Below, in pieces: positions 43,975 through 54,100 of a stretch of 64,000 nucleotides of DNA (positions are counted from its first letter, which is position 1; each line of letters opens with the position of its first letter). Origin of the DNA: CAWJMN01 sp963844055 (GTDB lineage: Bacteria; Planctomycetota; Planctomycetia; Pirellulales; Pirellulaceae). The notes under the pieces are model-generated. The model was not told the origin of the DNA and made no database searches. It worked only from the letters and a program-made list of their open reading frames with translations. The translations under genes were made by a program, and so were the position numbers. The stretch covers positions 868,001-932,000 of the forward strand of contig CAWJMN010000002.1 in the NCBI GenBank assembly GCA_963844055.1, given 5' to 3'.

Positions 43975-44976
43975 ATGGCGACCCCGCTTCTTACCGTTAC
44001 TGATCTTGCTGTTCACTTCCGCACGGAAGAAGGACTGGTCCGCGCCGTCAACGGTGTCTCGTTTGACCTCTATCGGGGCGAAACACTGGGCATCGTCGGC
44101 GAATCGGGAAGCGGAAAGTCGGTTACCAGCCTGGCACTCATGGGACTGATCCCCCAACCGCCAGGCTTCATTGCGGGTGGAAAGGCCATGCTCAACGGCC
44201 AAGATTTACTACGCCTTTCCCCGGCGGAGCTTTCCAAGATCCGCGGCCGACGCATTGCGATGATCTTTCAAGATCCCATGACGGCGCTCAACCCGTTTTT
44301 GACCGTTGCTGAGCAACTTACCGAAATCACTCGACTTCATCTGGGGCATTCCGAAGAGCAAGCTCGCAAGCATGCGATTGAAATGCTAACGCAGGTTGGC
44401 ATTCCTGGTGCGGCCCAGCGGATCGACGACTATCCGCATCAGTTTTCTGGCGGTATGCGGCAGCGAGTAATGATCGCGATGGCCCTTTCCTGCCAACCAG
44501 AAATCCTCATTGCCGATGAGCCGACAACGGCCCTGGATGTAACGATCCAGGCCCAAATCTTGCAACTGATCAAAGACCTCAAAACCCGTCACCAGACGGC
44601 CGTCATGTTAATTACGCATGCCCTAGGTGTCGTCGCAGGGAACTGCGACCGGGTCTTGGTGATGTATGCCGGCCGTGTTGCGGAACAAGCTCGCGTGGAC
44701 GACCTGTTCCAGCGCGCCGAACATCCTTACTCGCGTGGACTCATCCATTCGATCCCACGTCTAGATGCTCCGCCTCGATCGCTGCTGCCGGCCATTGCGG
44801 GGCAACCTCCCAACATGCTGCATCCCCCCGTGGGCTGCGGATTTTGCCCACGCTGCAGCTTCCATGTACCACGCTGTGAAACCGAGCATCCACCGCTAGA
44901 AAGCGCCAAGCATGGGGGACAAAAAGCTTGCTTTGTCGACCTCTCCCAAACACCTGTGCAATCCGCTTCTCACTAA
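43975..44976 (+). CDS. oppD: Oligopeptide ABC transporter ATPase OppD
   Basis: The 333-residue ATPase has Walker A GESGSGKS, a Q-loop MIFQDPMTALNP, the signature FSGGMRQRVMIAMAL, Walker B ILIADEPTTALD and the switch histidine (LITHALGVVA). The C-terminal oligopeptide domain contains CGFCPRCSFHVPRCETEHP, whose cysteines match the iron-sulfur-type cluster of Opp/Dpp ATPases. The usual LITHDLGVVA reads LITHALGVVA, with Ala in place of the D-loop-adjacent Asp. It energises import with OppF. It starts at the ATG 8 bases after oppC. Confidence 0.95.
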   Translation: MATPLLTVTDLAVHFRTEEGLVRAVNGVSFDLYRGETLGIVGESGSGKSVTSLALMGLIPQPPGFIAGGKAMLNGQDLLRLSPAELSKIRGRRIAMIFQDPMTALNPFLTVAEQLTEITRLHLGHSEEQARKHAIEMLTQVGIPGAAQRIDDYPHQFSGGMRQRVMIAMALSCQPEILIADEPTTALDVTIQAQILQLIKDLKTRHQTAVMLITHALGVVAGNCDRVLVMYAGRVAEQARVDDLFQRAEHPYSRGLIHSIPRLDAPPRSLLPAIAGQPPNMLHPPVGCGFCPRCSFHVPRCETEHPPLESAKHGGQKACFVDLSQTPVQSASH

Positions 44977-45022
44977 GCGTTGCCCACCAAATCTCCATTC
45001 CTGAATCCTGAAAACCAACACC

Positions 45023-46048
45023 ATGTCTCCTTCAACGCCAACCCCCTCCAGCAAACCTAGCACCGCCATGGCACCTAGCGCCACGCCGCTGCTGGATGTT
45101 CGCAACTTGGCGGTGCACTTTCAGAAAGAGACCGGACTGTTTACCGCTTCGCGTACGATTCGTGCCGTCGACGGCGTCAGCTTTCAGATTGCCCCGGGAG
45201 AAACTCTGGGGCTTGTTGGTGAATCGGGCTGCGGCAAAAGCACCACTGCCCGTGCCATCTTGCGACTCGTTGAGCCCACCTCAGGTGAGATTTATCTGCA
45301 AGGTCAACGTATCGACAATCTTTCGCCATCTGAGCTTTTTCCCTTACGGCGTCAGATGCAGATGATCTTTCAGGATCCGTTTGCATCGCTCAATCCACGC
45401 ATGTCGGCTGCCCGGATCATTCGCGAGCCGATGGATATTTTCAACCTCCACACAAGCAGCGAACGCCCGTTAGAAGTGCTACGCCTGATGGAGCTGGTAG
45501 GTCTTAGCCCGCAGCAAATGCATAAGTACCCGCATGAGTTCTCCGGGGGACAGCGCCAGCGGATCGGCATCGCCCGTGCTTTGGCCGCACAGCCAAAACT
45601 CATCGTCTGTGACGAACCGGTTTCTGCTTTGGACGTTTCGATTCAAGCGCAAGTGGTCAACCTGCTGGCGGAATTGCAAGATCGTCTGGGTTTGGCCTAC
45701 CTGTTTATCTCGCACGACTTGGCCGTTGTGCGTCATCTTTCGCACCGCATTGGCGTGATGTACTTAGGACGCCTGGTGGAACTTACGACCGGGGACCGAC
45801 TGTACGCTGCCCCAAAGCATCCCTATACCCAGGCCCTCTTCACTTCCATTCCGATTGCCGATCCCGTACTGGAACGAGAGCGGCAAGGGACGATCCTCTC
45901 GGGAGAAGTCCCTTCGCCCGACAAAGTTTATCAGGGCTGTGCCTTTGCGGATCGCTGCCCAATCGCGGAGTCGATCTGCCGCGAAAAACGTCCCGAACTA
46001 TTGGGGCGTGAGCATCTTGTGGCTTGCCACAAGGCAGAGCCCGCCTAA
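45023..46048 (+). CDS. oppF: Oligopeptide ABC transporter ATPase OppF
   Basis: The 341-residue ATPase shows Walker A GESGCGKST, MIFQDPFASLNPRM, the signature FSGGQRQRIGIARAL, Walker B LIVCDEPVSALD and the H-loop LFISHDLAVV. The C-terminal domain has the CAFADRCPIAESIC cysteine motif. A Pro/Ser/Thr-rich N-terminal extension of about 25 residues precedes the domain. It follows oppD after 46 bases and completes an intact five-gene importer; the stem at 46070-46103 probably ends the operon. Confidence 0.95.
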   Translation: MSPSTPTPSSKPSTAMAPSATPLLDVRNLAVHFQKETGLFTASRTIRAVDGVSFQIAPGETLGLVGESGCGKSTTARAILRLVEPTSGEIYLQGQRIDNLSPSELFPLRRQMQMIFQDPFASLNPRMSAARIIREPMDIFNLHTSSERPLEVLRLMELVGLSPQQMHKYPHEFSGGQRQRIGIARALAAQPKLIVCDEPVSALDVSIQAQVVNLLAELQDRLGLAYLFISHDLAVVRHLSHRIGVMYLGRLVELTTGDRLYAAPKHPYTQALFTSIPIADPVLERERQGTILSGEVPSPDKVYQGCAFADRCPIAESICREKRPELLGREHLVACHKAEPA

Positions 46049-46069
46049 GGAGAGGGCGTGGCTCGGTTT

Positions 46070-46103
46070 ACTAGCGGCGATTGAAACTTGGTCAGCCGCT
46101 AGT
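46070..46103 (+). terminator. Probable terminator of the opp operon
   Basis: ACTAGCGGC (46070-46078) and GCCGCTAGT (46095-46103) form a perfect 9-bp stem around a 16-base loop, followed by a weak TGCTTTG. It lies 21 bases past the oppF stop, between convergent genes, and could serve both strands. Confidence 0.5.
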
Positions 46104-46111
46104 TGCTTTGA

Positions 46112-47173
46112 CTAGTCAACCACTTCGACCAGCACTAACACGCGGCAAGGCTTCTCTTGGGCCGAATCGCTTGAAAGCGACTTTTCAATCTCTGCGGCTC
46201 CCCGGATTTCTGCAGCACTCAAAGTGGCACCACTTGCAGAAAACAGGCGTGGATTGAGGTGCTGTGCATACGGCCCTTGTTCGACGGCCGAAGCACTGCC
46301 AAACTTGCCACCACTTTCGGACTCCGCTGTGGTTGCTTCACCCATGCCAGTGGCCCCCACTTGCACGCGATGCAGAGCCATTTTGTCTAAATGCTGCGGC
46401 GACTTTTCCGCCAACTGCTGAAGTGCTTTGGCAATCTGTCCGCGAGTCGCTTCGACCAGCACCACGTCGCCAATGCCGGCTCCCTGAGCATTCGATTCCA
46501 CCTGTGCACCGGCAGCGGCCAATTCTCCCTTGCGGGCCTTCGCAATCAACGCCGTCGCTAATGGGTTATTCCCTGCGGCAGAGCGTTCACCAATTCCTTG
46601 AGCAGCAAGTGCTTCATCCAGCGACTTGTTACGAATGGCATCCTTCGAAAGCGACACACGTACAATCAGCGTTTGCGAAGATTCATCCATCGCAATCGAG
46701 GCCGGGGTTTCCTTCGCAGGACCTTCCGAGGGAACTTCGGGCGTTACCGTCTCGCTGGGGATATTCGACGGGGTCGTCGTTGCCACCGAATTGGACTTAT
46801 CCACACTGGTCGTGCTAAACCAACCGGAACTGGCTCCCCAGATTCCCACCACCAAGGCCGAGGCAGCGACCGTCAGTGACAGCTTGGTGACAAGGCTCCA
46901 GCGATAGTGCGTCTCTTTTGGGGCAACAACGGACTCTTCCGCTTGGATTCGTGCCATGACCCGACGGGTAAAGCTTTGGCTGGCGTCGGCTTCGCTCGAA
47001 AGCTGGTAAGTCGGCAGCGACTGAAACGTGGTTCGCAATTGCTTCAGTTCGGTCAGCAACGTACGAGCACTCGCATCCGCCTTCAACCGCGACTCAACTG
47101 CCGATACATCGGGCGCAGACAGCTCACCATCCAGGTAAGCACTCAGCAGCTCGTCAGAAAACTCGTGGGACAT
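46112..47173 (-). CDS. Transmembrane anti-sigma factor with large exported domain
   Basis: From the ATG at 47173, nine bases after TAGGAG, the protein has 353 residues. The N-terminal anti-sigma domain resembles the ZAS fold (FSDELLSAYLDGELSAPDVSAVESRL), but the usual HxxxCxxC zinc ligands are absent (LKADASARTLL). One membrane helix (about 96-114, LVTKLSLTVAASALVVGIWG) is followed by a roughly 240-residue exported part: a Ser/Thr/Pro-rich linker, then an Ala-rich domain (SLSKDAIRNKSLDEALAAQ, GIGDVVLVEATRGQIAKALQQLA) that resembles no family I recognise. It lies downstream of the ECF sigma gene on the same strand and is inferred to hold that sigma factor inactive until an envelope signal arrives. 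Confidence 0.85.
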   Translation of the reverse strand: MSHEFSDELLSAYLDGELSAPDVSAVESRLKADASARTLLTELKQLRTTFQSLPTYQLSSEADASQSFTRRVMARIQAEESVVAPKETHYRWSLVTKLSLTVAASALVVGIWGASSGWFSTTSVDKSNSVATTTPSNIPSETVTPEVPSEGPAKETPASIAMDESSQTLIVRVSLSKDAIRNKSLDEALAAQGIGERSAAGNNPLATALIAKARKGELAAAGAQVESNAQGAGIGDVVLVEATRGQIAKALQQLAEKSPQHLDKMALHRVQVGATGMGEATTAESESGGKFGSASAVEQGPYAQHLNPRLFSASGATLSAAEIRGAAEIEKSLSSDSAQEKPCRVLVLVEVVD

Positions 47174-47294
47174 TACAGCCAACTCCTACCTTTGCGAACC
47201 CACACTCCCCATGACCGCTTGAATTACTTGGCGATCCCATCGGGAGTGGCACTGGCCTACCTGTTCATCAGGCGGGCCCTATTTCTGTAAAGCG

Positions 47295-47936
47295 TTACCC
47301 TTCAGCAGGGTCTCGCATCAACTTCGACAGTATCTCTTTCAGTTGCAATCTCGCACGATGCAAACGGCTGCGAACCGTTCCCACCGGCAGATCCAGCGTT
47401 TCGGAGATCGCCTCATAATCAAAGGCTTCCATCTCGCGAAGCACCAGCACCACCCGAAACTCTTCCGGCAGCTTTGCTAGAGCTGTTTGGATTAGCGTTG
47501 CTCGTTCTTCACGGAGCAAACGCTCATCCACCCGTTCTGATCGGTCGAGCGGTTCATCACCGGTGACCGACTGCGTTTGTTCGACGGAATATTCGGCCCG
47601 CTTCTTACGCTTACGGCTGATGGCCGCATTGACTGCAATGCGATAGAGCCACGTGTAGAAGGAACTGTTACCCGCAAACAAATGCAACTTGCGGTAGGAT
47701 TGCACAAAAGCATCTTGAGCGATGTCTTCGGCCTCTTGCCGCGAGCCACTAATATGGACCAGGGCGGTGAACAGCCGGTTTTGGTACTTTCGCACCAATC
47801 CCTCAAAGGCTGAGCTATCTCCACCCCGAACCCGATCAATGAGCTCGGCGTCGTCTTGGTCAATCGTGTAGTTCACCAGCGACGCACTTTCACTCTGACG
47901 CACGATCCCGTGCAGAAGTTCCCCAAAAGACGCCAT
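47295..47936 (-). CDS. ECF-type RNA polymerase sigma factor
   Basis: From the ATG at 47936 the protein has 213 residues; a TTG at 47963 and a GTG at 47876 are alternatives, the last matching the usual ECF length more closely. Region 2 reads DDAELIDRVRGGDSSAFEGLVRKYQNRLF, with EDIAQDAFVQSYRKL and FYTWLYRIAVNAAISRKRKK. Region 4 reads LPEEFRVVLVLREMEAFDYEAISETLDLPVGTVRSRLHRAR. It is an RpoE-like ECF factor that directs transcription of a stress or envelope regulon. The anti-sigma gene follows after 121 bases. Confidence 0.95.
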   Translation of the reverse strand: MASFGELLHGIVRQSESASLVNYTIDQDDAELIDRVRGGDSSAFEGLVRKYQNRLFTALVHISGSRQEAEDIAQDAFVQSYRKLHLFAGNSSFYTWLYRIAVNAAISRKRKKRAEYSVEQTQSVTGDEPLDRSERVDERLLREERATLIQTALAKLPEEFRVVLVLREMEAFDYEAISETLDLPVGTVRSRLHRARLQLKEILSKLMRDPAEG

Positions 47937-48127
47937 TCCCCCGTCCCGAACAGGGTTTGGCAAGGCTAGACGCCCCTTATGTTGGCCTGACAGACAATCG
48001 GTGTCAACGTTTTGGCAATTAAGGGCTTAGGATTCGCCAGAGTTGCCATTTTGGGGCCAGGCCAACTACCCTAAACCCCAGTCCCACCAAAAAGTTGCTC
48101 TCCTTAAGCTAACACCCCTCGCATCTA

Positions 48128-49432
48128 CTACATCACGCGGCAGATGACGCACTTCAGGTATTCGCTTTCCAGGCAGGTCGCCTGGAACGGGTGGTCCGGA
48201 GCCGCCCCCCGCACCTCAAGCACCTGCAGCTCTCGCTTGCTCTTCTGGGCCACGCCCGAAAGCATCTGCAGGTAATCTTCTCGCCCGACGGTTCCCGAAC
48301 AGCTACACGTCACCAGGATGCCCCCCGGCCGAAGAACCGAGACGCCGCCACGATTCAGCCGATGGTACGCCATCAGCGCCTGGTTCAACTGCGAACGATT
48401 ACGCGAGAACTTGGGGGGATCCAAAACGACCAAGTCGTACTGTTCGCCAGCGGCCCGCATCGCATCCAAGCGGTCGAAGCCATCTCCGGTTTCAAACCGA
48501 CACTGGGAAAGACCATTGAGCTGGGCATTTGCCTGAGCATGATCAACAGCCTTCTGGCTGCCATCGATCCCCAACACTTCCCTTGCTCCGCCAACCTTGG
48601 CTGCCGTCAGGCCAAAACCGCCGGTGTAGCAAAACATGTCCAGCACCCGCGCACCCCGCGCATACTTCGCAGCAGCCAAGCGGTTATCACGCTGATCCAA
48701 AAAGAATCCGGTCTTTTGTCCCGACGTCAGTTCTAGCGCAAACTTGATCCCATTCTCTTCGATGATCGTTTCGGCTGGCGGCTGCTCCCCCCAGATCAAT
48801 CCTTCCTGGGCCGTCACCCCTTCTAGTTGCACGGTGCTCTTTTCGGTACGGAGCAAAATCCCCTTCACCGGCAACAGTTCGCCTAAAATTGCGGCAATTG
48901 CCTCAGCTCGCTGTGCTACTGCCAGCGACGTCGCCTGCAAAACCAGATATTCGCCGTAGCGATCCAAGACCAAGCCTCCAAGCCGATCCCCTTCGCTAAA
49001 TACTAAGCGAGTCGCCGTATGTTCCCAACCAGCAGGTGCCGTCCCTTGTCCACCCGTCGACGTTTCATAACCAATGGAGCGCCGAAGTTCGATGGCATCT
49101 TGCAAGCGTTGCTTCCAAAAGCCCCGATCTAACAACTCATCTTTATTCCACGTCATCAAGCGAACGCGAATACGGCTTTGGCTGTTGAAAAAACCGCGGG
49201 CAACAAAGACATGCTTCTCATTCAGCAAGTCGACAACCTGCCCATCCAGATTTTCAGGAAGCACAACCCCCGGAGCCTGGATCCGCTCTACCCAGTCCAC
49301 GCCAGAATCCAGCACCCAAGGATGCCGACCATAAAAGGGCAACGCCTTGCGGGGCTTCAGCACAACACGTGCAATGCTTTGCCCATCCATGGAAGAGAAA
49401 GGAACCAAGTCGGAAGCGGGAGAGTCTGTCAT
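48128..49432 (-). CDS. rlmI: RlmI-like 23S rRNA cytosine methyltransferase
   Basis: The 434-residue protein has an N-terminal PUA-like domain (ARVVLKPRKALPFYGRHPWV), a central EEHEE-like region (RLVFSEGDRLGGLVLDRYG) and a Rossmann methyltransferase domain with LDMFCYTGGFGLTAA, LGIDGSQKAVDHAQANAQLNG and the catalytic-site DLVVLDPPKFSRN. These match RlmI/RlmKL-type class I SAM methyltransferases that make 5-methylcytosine in 23S rRNA. An N-terminal extension of about 20 residues is unusual. It is divergent from the PQQ-propeller gene. Family is secure; exact rRNA position is inferred. Confidence 0.9.
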   Translation of the reverse strand: MTDSPASDLVPFSSMDGQSIARVVLKPRKALPFYGRHPWVLDSGVDWVERIQAPGVVLPENLDGQVVDLLNEKHVFVARGFFNSQSRIRVRLMTWNKDELLDRGFWKQRLQDAIELRRSIGYETSTGGQGTAPAGWEHTATRLVFSEGDRLGGLVLDRYGEYLVLQATSLAVAQRAEAIAAILGELLPVKGILLRTEKSTVQLEGVTAQEGLIWGEQPPAETIIEENGIKFALELTSGQKTGFFLDQRDNRLAAAKYARGARVLDMFCYTGGFGLTAAKVGGAREVLGIDGSQKAVDHAQANAQLNGLSQCRFETGDGFDRLDAMRAAGEQYDLVVLDPPKFSRNRSQLNQALMAYHRLNRGGVSVLRPGGILVTCSCSGTVGREDYLQMLSGVAQKSKRELQVLEVRGAAPDHPFQATCLESEYLKCVICRVM

Positions 49433-49752
49433 AAAAAATCAACATGTCCGGAAGGGACGTTCGCCAAACAGGAAACCGTGAAATGCAACGGGCAACCAGA
49501 TTTTTCCGCCCGTTTTTGCTGCGCTTTAGTATATCCGCGAGCCCCCTCATTCAGTCAGGTGGTTGGCCCATCCTCTCGCCAGAATCCAAGCGCAATTGCC
49601 AATATCTTTGCAGGCCATGCCGGAAAACCCAATTCGACCGGAAAACATCTCTCCATTTTTGCCAAAGCTGGTTTGCATCGGCCCTATTCCGAGTGCTACG
49701 ATCAAGCCCGTCGGATAGACCGACTACGTACTTGCGCACCTGGAGAACCTCG
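49433..49752. other. Intergenic region between divergent rlmI and PQQ-propeller genes
   Basis: No gene is supported in these 320 bases. The GGAG near 49742-49745 is the ribosome-binding site of the downstream gene; no promoter or operator could be assigned with confidence. Confidence 0.4.
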
Positions 49753-51018
49753 ATGAAGCTTCGCACCTACCTCCTTAGTCTTGTCGCGATTGCCGCATTC
49801 GCTGCGGGCATCAACACTGCCGCAGCTCAAGAATGGACTCGCTTCCGCGGCCCCAATGGTACGGGCGAAAGCGAAGCCCCGGGGATTCCTGCCACATGGG
49901 GTGCCGACGAGATCCGCTGGAAGGTAGAGATCCCAGGCGTGGGGCATTCTTCACCAGTCATCTGGGGCAACAAGCTTTTCCTCATCAGTGCTGACCCCAA
50001 AACCGCCAAGCGGTTTGTCCTTTGTTTTGATACCAAGTCCGGCAAAGAACTTTGGCGACGTGAATACGCCAGCGCGGTTCACCACCTTCACGTGCGCAGC
50101 AGCTACGCCTCTAGCACCCCTGCCGTGGATGCCGACCGTGTGATTGTGGCTTGGTCCGATCCAGAACATACCTGGATCACCGCCATTGATCATGCGGGGC
50201 GCGATCTCTGGCAAGTCGATCTCGGCACCTGGATCAGCCAGCACGGCTTTGGAACATCACCATTGCTGTACGAAGACCTGGTCATCATCGCCAGCTCGCA
50301 AGAGCAGGAAAAACGCCCCGGTGGTCTCGAAGCCAAAGAAAGCTTTATCGTCGGCCTCGACAAGACCACCGGCAAACGGATTTGGCGTACAGAACGACGA
50401 GTCGACACCGCTTCCTACAGCGTTCCCTGTATCCACAAGACTCCCGAAGGGGCTGACGAACTCGTCTTCCTAAGTACGGCCGAAGGCTTCTTCGCAATCG
50501 ACCCCAAAACGGGCCGCGAAAACTGGGCCCATCCTGCTTTTAGCATGCGGACGGTTAGCTCGCCCATCCAAGTGGATGGCCTGCTACTAGGGACCACCGG
50601 CTCTGGCGGCGGTGGCAACTATGTCGTCGCAATCCAGCCCGGCAAGACATCCAAGACCGTCTATGAGATCAAGAAGGAAGCCCCCTACGTACCTACGCCA
50701 GTCGCCAAGGGAAGCCTGATCTTCCTCTGGTCTGACAAGGGGATCGTCACCTGCATCAATGCGGCCGATGGCAAGCAAGTTTGGCAAAAGCGAGTCGGCG
50801 GCGCTGGCTACAGCGGCTCACCGATTCGCGTTGGTGACAAGCTCTTCTGCGTTGACGAAGCGGGCGTTGTCGTTTGCATCAAGGCGGGTGACAGCTTTGA
50901 AGAACTGGGCCGTACCGACCTGGGTGAAGAGTGCCGCAGCACTCCTGCCGTTGCCAATGGACAGATTTTTGTCCGGACCGTTTCGCACTTGGTCTGTGCC
51001 GGCCCAAAAGGCAAGTAA
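49753..51018 (+). CDS. Secreted PQQ-type beta-propeller protein
   Basis: From the ATG at 49753, seven bases after GGAG, the protein has 421 residues. A signal peptide (LRTYLLSLVAIAAFAAG, cleavage at TAAAQ) precedes the propeller opening EWTRFRGPNGTGESEAPGIP. Blades carry the repeat pattern of quinoprotein-like propellers: LCFDTKSGKELWRREY, AIDHAGRDLWQVDL, GLDKTTGKRIWRTE, AIDPKTGRENWAHP and CINAADGKQVWQKR. No PQQ-binding or dehydrogenase residues can be assigned, and most planctomycete members are probably scaffold or binding proteins. It is read towards the hydantoinase gene. Confidence 0.88.
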   Translation: MKLRTYLLSLVAIAAFAAGINTAAAQEWTRFRGPNGTGESEAPGIPATWGADEIRWKVEIPGVGHSSPVIWGNKLFLISADPKTAKRFVLCFDTKSGKELWRREYASAVHHLHVRSSYASSTPAVDADRVIVAWSDPEHTWITAIDHAGRDLWQVDLGTWISQHGFGTSPLLYEDLVIIASSQEQEKRPGGLEAKESFIVGLDKTTGKRIWRTERRVDTASYSVPCIHKTPEGADELVFLSTAEGFFAIDPKTGRENWAHPAFSMRTVSSPIQVDGLLLGTTGSGGGGNYVVAIQPGKTSKTVYEIKKEAPYVPTPVAKGSLIFLWSDKGIVTCINAADGKQVWQKRVGGAGYSGSPIRVGDKLFCVDEAGVVVCIKAGDSFEELGRTDLGEECRSTPAVANGQIFVRTVSHLVCAGPKGK

Positions 51019-51104
51019 TTCACGCAATCTCTCGGAGTGGTAGTTTCTCCACTGCCACTCCGCAACTGGATTTCCTCTGTGGCAGGCTCGTCTGTCCGTT
51101 TGCT

Positions 51105-54100
51105 ATGACGCTTGTCCGACCTCAGGATCGCTGGCAGTTCTGGATGGATGCCGGTGGAACCTTCACCGATTGCATCGCCGTCCCTCCGCAGGCTCAGGGG
51201 GCCGGCTTGCAAAGCGCTTCAGCGGGTAGGGTTCTACGCCGCAAAGTACTCAGCTCTGCCGTTGTGAAAGGGCGCCTGGTTCACTTCCAAGAGCCCGCAA
51301 CTCTCTCCATGGAATTGGCCGAGTCCTTTCCAACCAACTTTTGGGCTGGCTACCAAGTCCGCTTGTTACACGGGAAGACTGTCCTTTCCTTCCCGATTAG
51401 TGCCAGCCAGTCATTCGGGCTCAGCACGCAGCTTTCGCTGGGCGATACCAGTGGCAATCCAGCACTGCTGCATCTAACTAAACTTCCTTCGGGCGTTCCC
51501 GTCGAGCTTGTCTCCCCCGAAGAAGCTCCACTGCTGGCAATGCGACAGTTTCTCGGGCTGCCTCTGTCCGAGCCACTTCCCCCATGCGACTTGCGACTAG
51601 GGACCACGCGAGGAACCAATGCCTTGCTGACTCGCCAGGGGGCAAAAACAGCCTGGGTCACGACGAAAGGCTTTGCCGACCTACCACTTATCGGCTATCA
51701 AAATCGCCCCCACCTCTTTGCCCGTTCGATCCAAAAGCCGATCCCCCTGCATGCGGCGACGGCAGAAATCGATGAACGGATTTTGTTCGATGGCACCGTG
51801 GAGTGTCCGCTCGATCTAGAACAAGCTCAGCAATCGCTGCGCCACTTGCAAAGCCAAGGCATCACCTGCCTTGCCATCGCCTTGCTTCATGCCTGCGTCT
51901 GTCCCGATCATGAACTGCAACTTGAAAAACTAGCCAGAGAGCTCGGCTTTACCCACATCAACCTTTCTCATCGCGTTACTGGACTACGCAAGCTGGTCCT
52001 TCGCGGCCAGACCACCTTGGTTGATGCTTACCTCAGTCCGGTACTGCAACAGTACGCAGCCCACTTGGTCGAAGCCCTCCCCGGCAGCTCGATGCGCCTC
52101 ATGACCTCCTCGGGTGGGCTGCTCAGGCCCGAAAGCTTCTCCGGCAAAGATAGCGTTCTCTCCGGCCCCGCCGGTGGCATCCTTGGCTTTTCCCAAGCAG
52201 CCCTCGCCATCGGCCAGACACAGGCCATCGGGTTTGACATGGGGGGCACCAGTACGGACGTTGCTCGCTTTGATGGCCAACTGGCCTATCAATTTGAAAC
52301 CGAAAAAGCCGGCGTTCGACTAGCAATGCCAACCCTGGCCATTGAGACCATCGCGGCCGGGGGAGGCTCCATCTGTCACTTTGACGGAGTCAAACTTGTC
52401 GTGGGGCCTCAAAGTGCCGGTGCAGACCCTGGCCCAGCTTGCTATGGTCGCGGCGGCCCTTTAACCGTCACCGACATCAACCTATTTCTCGGCAAGCTCT
52501 CCACGGCGCATTTTCCATTTCCTCTCGATCATCATGCCGTGGTAGAGCGTCTGTTGGACCTCGCCCAGGCCGTTAACACGGCCAACTCTAGCCAACTCAC
52601 CCCGCTCCAAATTGCCCAAGGGCTCGACCGTATTGCCAACACCAACATGGCGGCGGCCGTTCGGCAGATTTCGGTGGCGCAAGGCTACGACCCGCGCGAC
52701 TATTGGTTGGTCCCGTTCGGTGCAGCGGCCCAGCAACACGCCTGCGCCGTGGCCGAAGAGCTTGGCATTTCGCAAATCCTCTGCCATGAAGATGCTGGAA
52801 TCCTCAGCGCTCGCGGCATCGGCCTGGCTCCCGTCGTTCGTCATGCCGAAGTGGGGCTCTACCAGTCCATCGTCGAACTCACCGACGCCCAACTTCAGAA
52901 GCATCAACGCGAACTTCAGGCCTCGCTCATCCAGCAATTGCAGGCCGAAGGGGTCGCGCTGGATCAAATGCAGTTCCATTCCGAACTAGAAGTTCGTTAT
53001 CGTGGCGTTGATGCTGGGCTTCGCATTCCGTACCAATCCTTAGCGCAAGTCACCGCCGATTTTCAAACCTTGCACCAAAAGAACTTTGGTTACACGCACC
53101 CCCAAAAGCCCTTGGAACTGGTCGCTTTGCGCGAAGAAGGACGCAGCACCCCCTTTACTCCCGCCGATCCAATCGATGCCTCCCCGTTTGAAGACGCAGC
53201 CGCTTGCTCACTTCCCATCTCTTCATTTCCTACTCAGATATTACGAAACCTTTCATCGTCGACAGCGGTGCCGATCATTCCACGTTCCTCCATCCCAACT
53301 GGCATGACAGTGACCGGGCCCGCATTGATTGTCGATCCTCTTTCGACGCTCGTTCTGCACCCGCACTGGACGGCGTTTCACTCGCGCGGCGGAGAACTGC
53401 TTCTAAGGCACAACCAAGCACCTGCCGTCCCTGCTGTGGAGACACCGACCGACACTAACTTGCTAGACCCCATTGCCCTGGAGGTGATGCACAACCACTT
53501 CACATCCATTGCTACCCAGATGGGAATCACGCTGCAAAGCACCGCCAGCAGCATCAACGTGAAAGAACGCCTGGACTTCAGCTGCGCGATATTTACCGCC
53601 AATGCTGATCTTGTGGTCAACGCGCCCCACATTCCTGTTCACCTGGGGGCCATGAGCGAGGCCGTGCGCGAAGTGTTGCGTGCCTATCCTCAGATGCAGC
53701 CCGGCGATGTCTTCATCACGAATGATCCCTTTCGCGGCGGCTCGCACCTTCCCGATGTCACCGTGATTACGCCGGTCTTTGCCAAGCCCGACCCAGCAAT
53801 CAGCAACAACTCCCCTCCGCTACTCTCCTTCTTTACGGCCTGCCGCGCCCATCATGCCGAAATCGGCGGCATTACCCCCGGCTCGATGCCCCCGTTTAGC
53901 ACGCGACTCGAAGAAGAAGGGGTGCTCCTTTCTAACCTACGGCTGATCGAGCAAGGGAAGCCTTGCTTTGCGCACATCGAATCCCTCTTGCACTCGGCCC
54001 GTTATCCCTCTCGCTCCATTGCCGACAACCTGGCTGATATCGCGGCCCAAGTCGCTGCCAATCAAAAAGGGGCCGTTGATCTTCTCGAACTTACCCGTCG

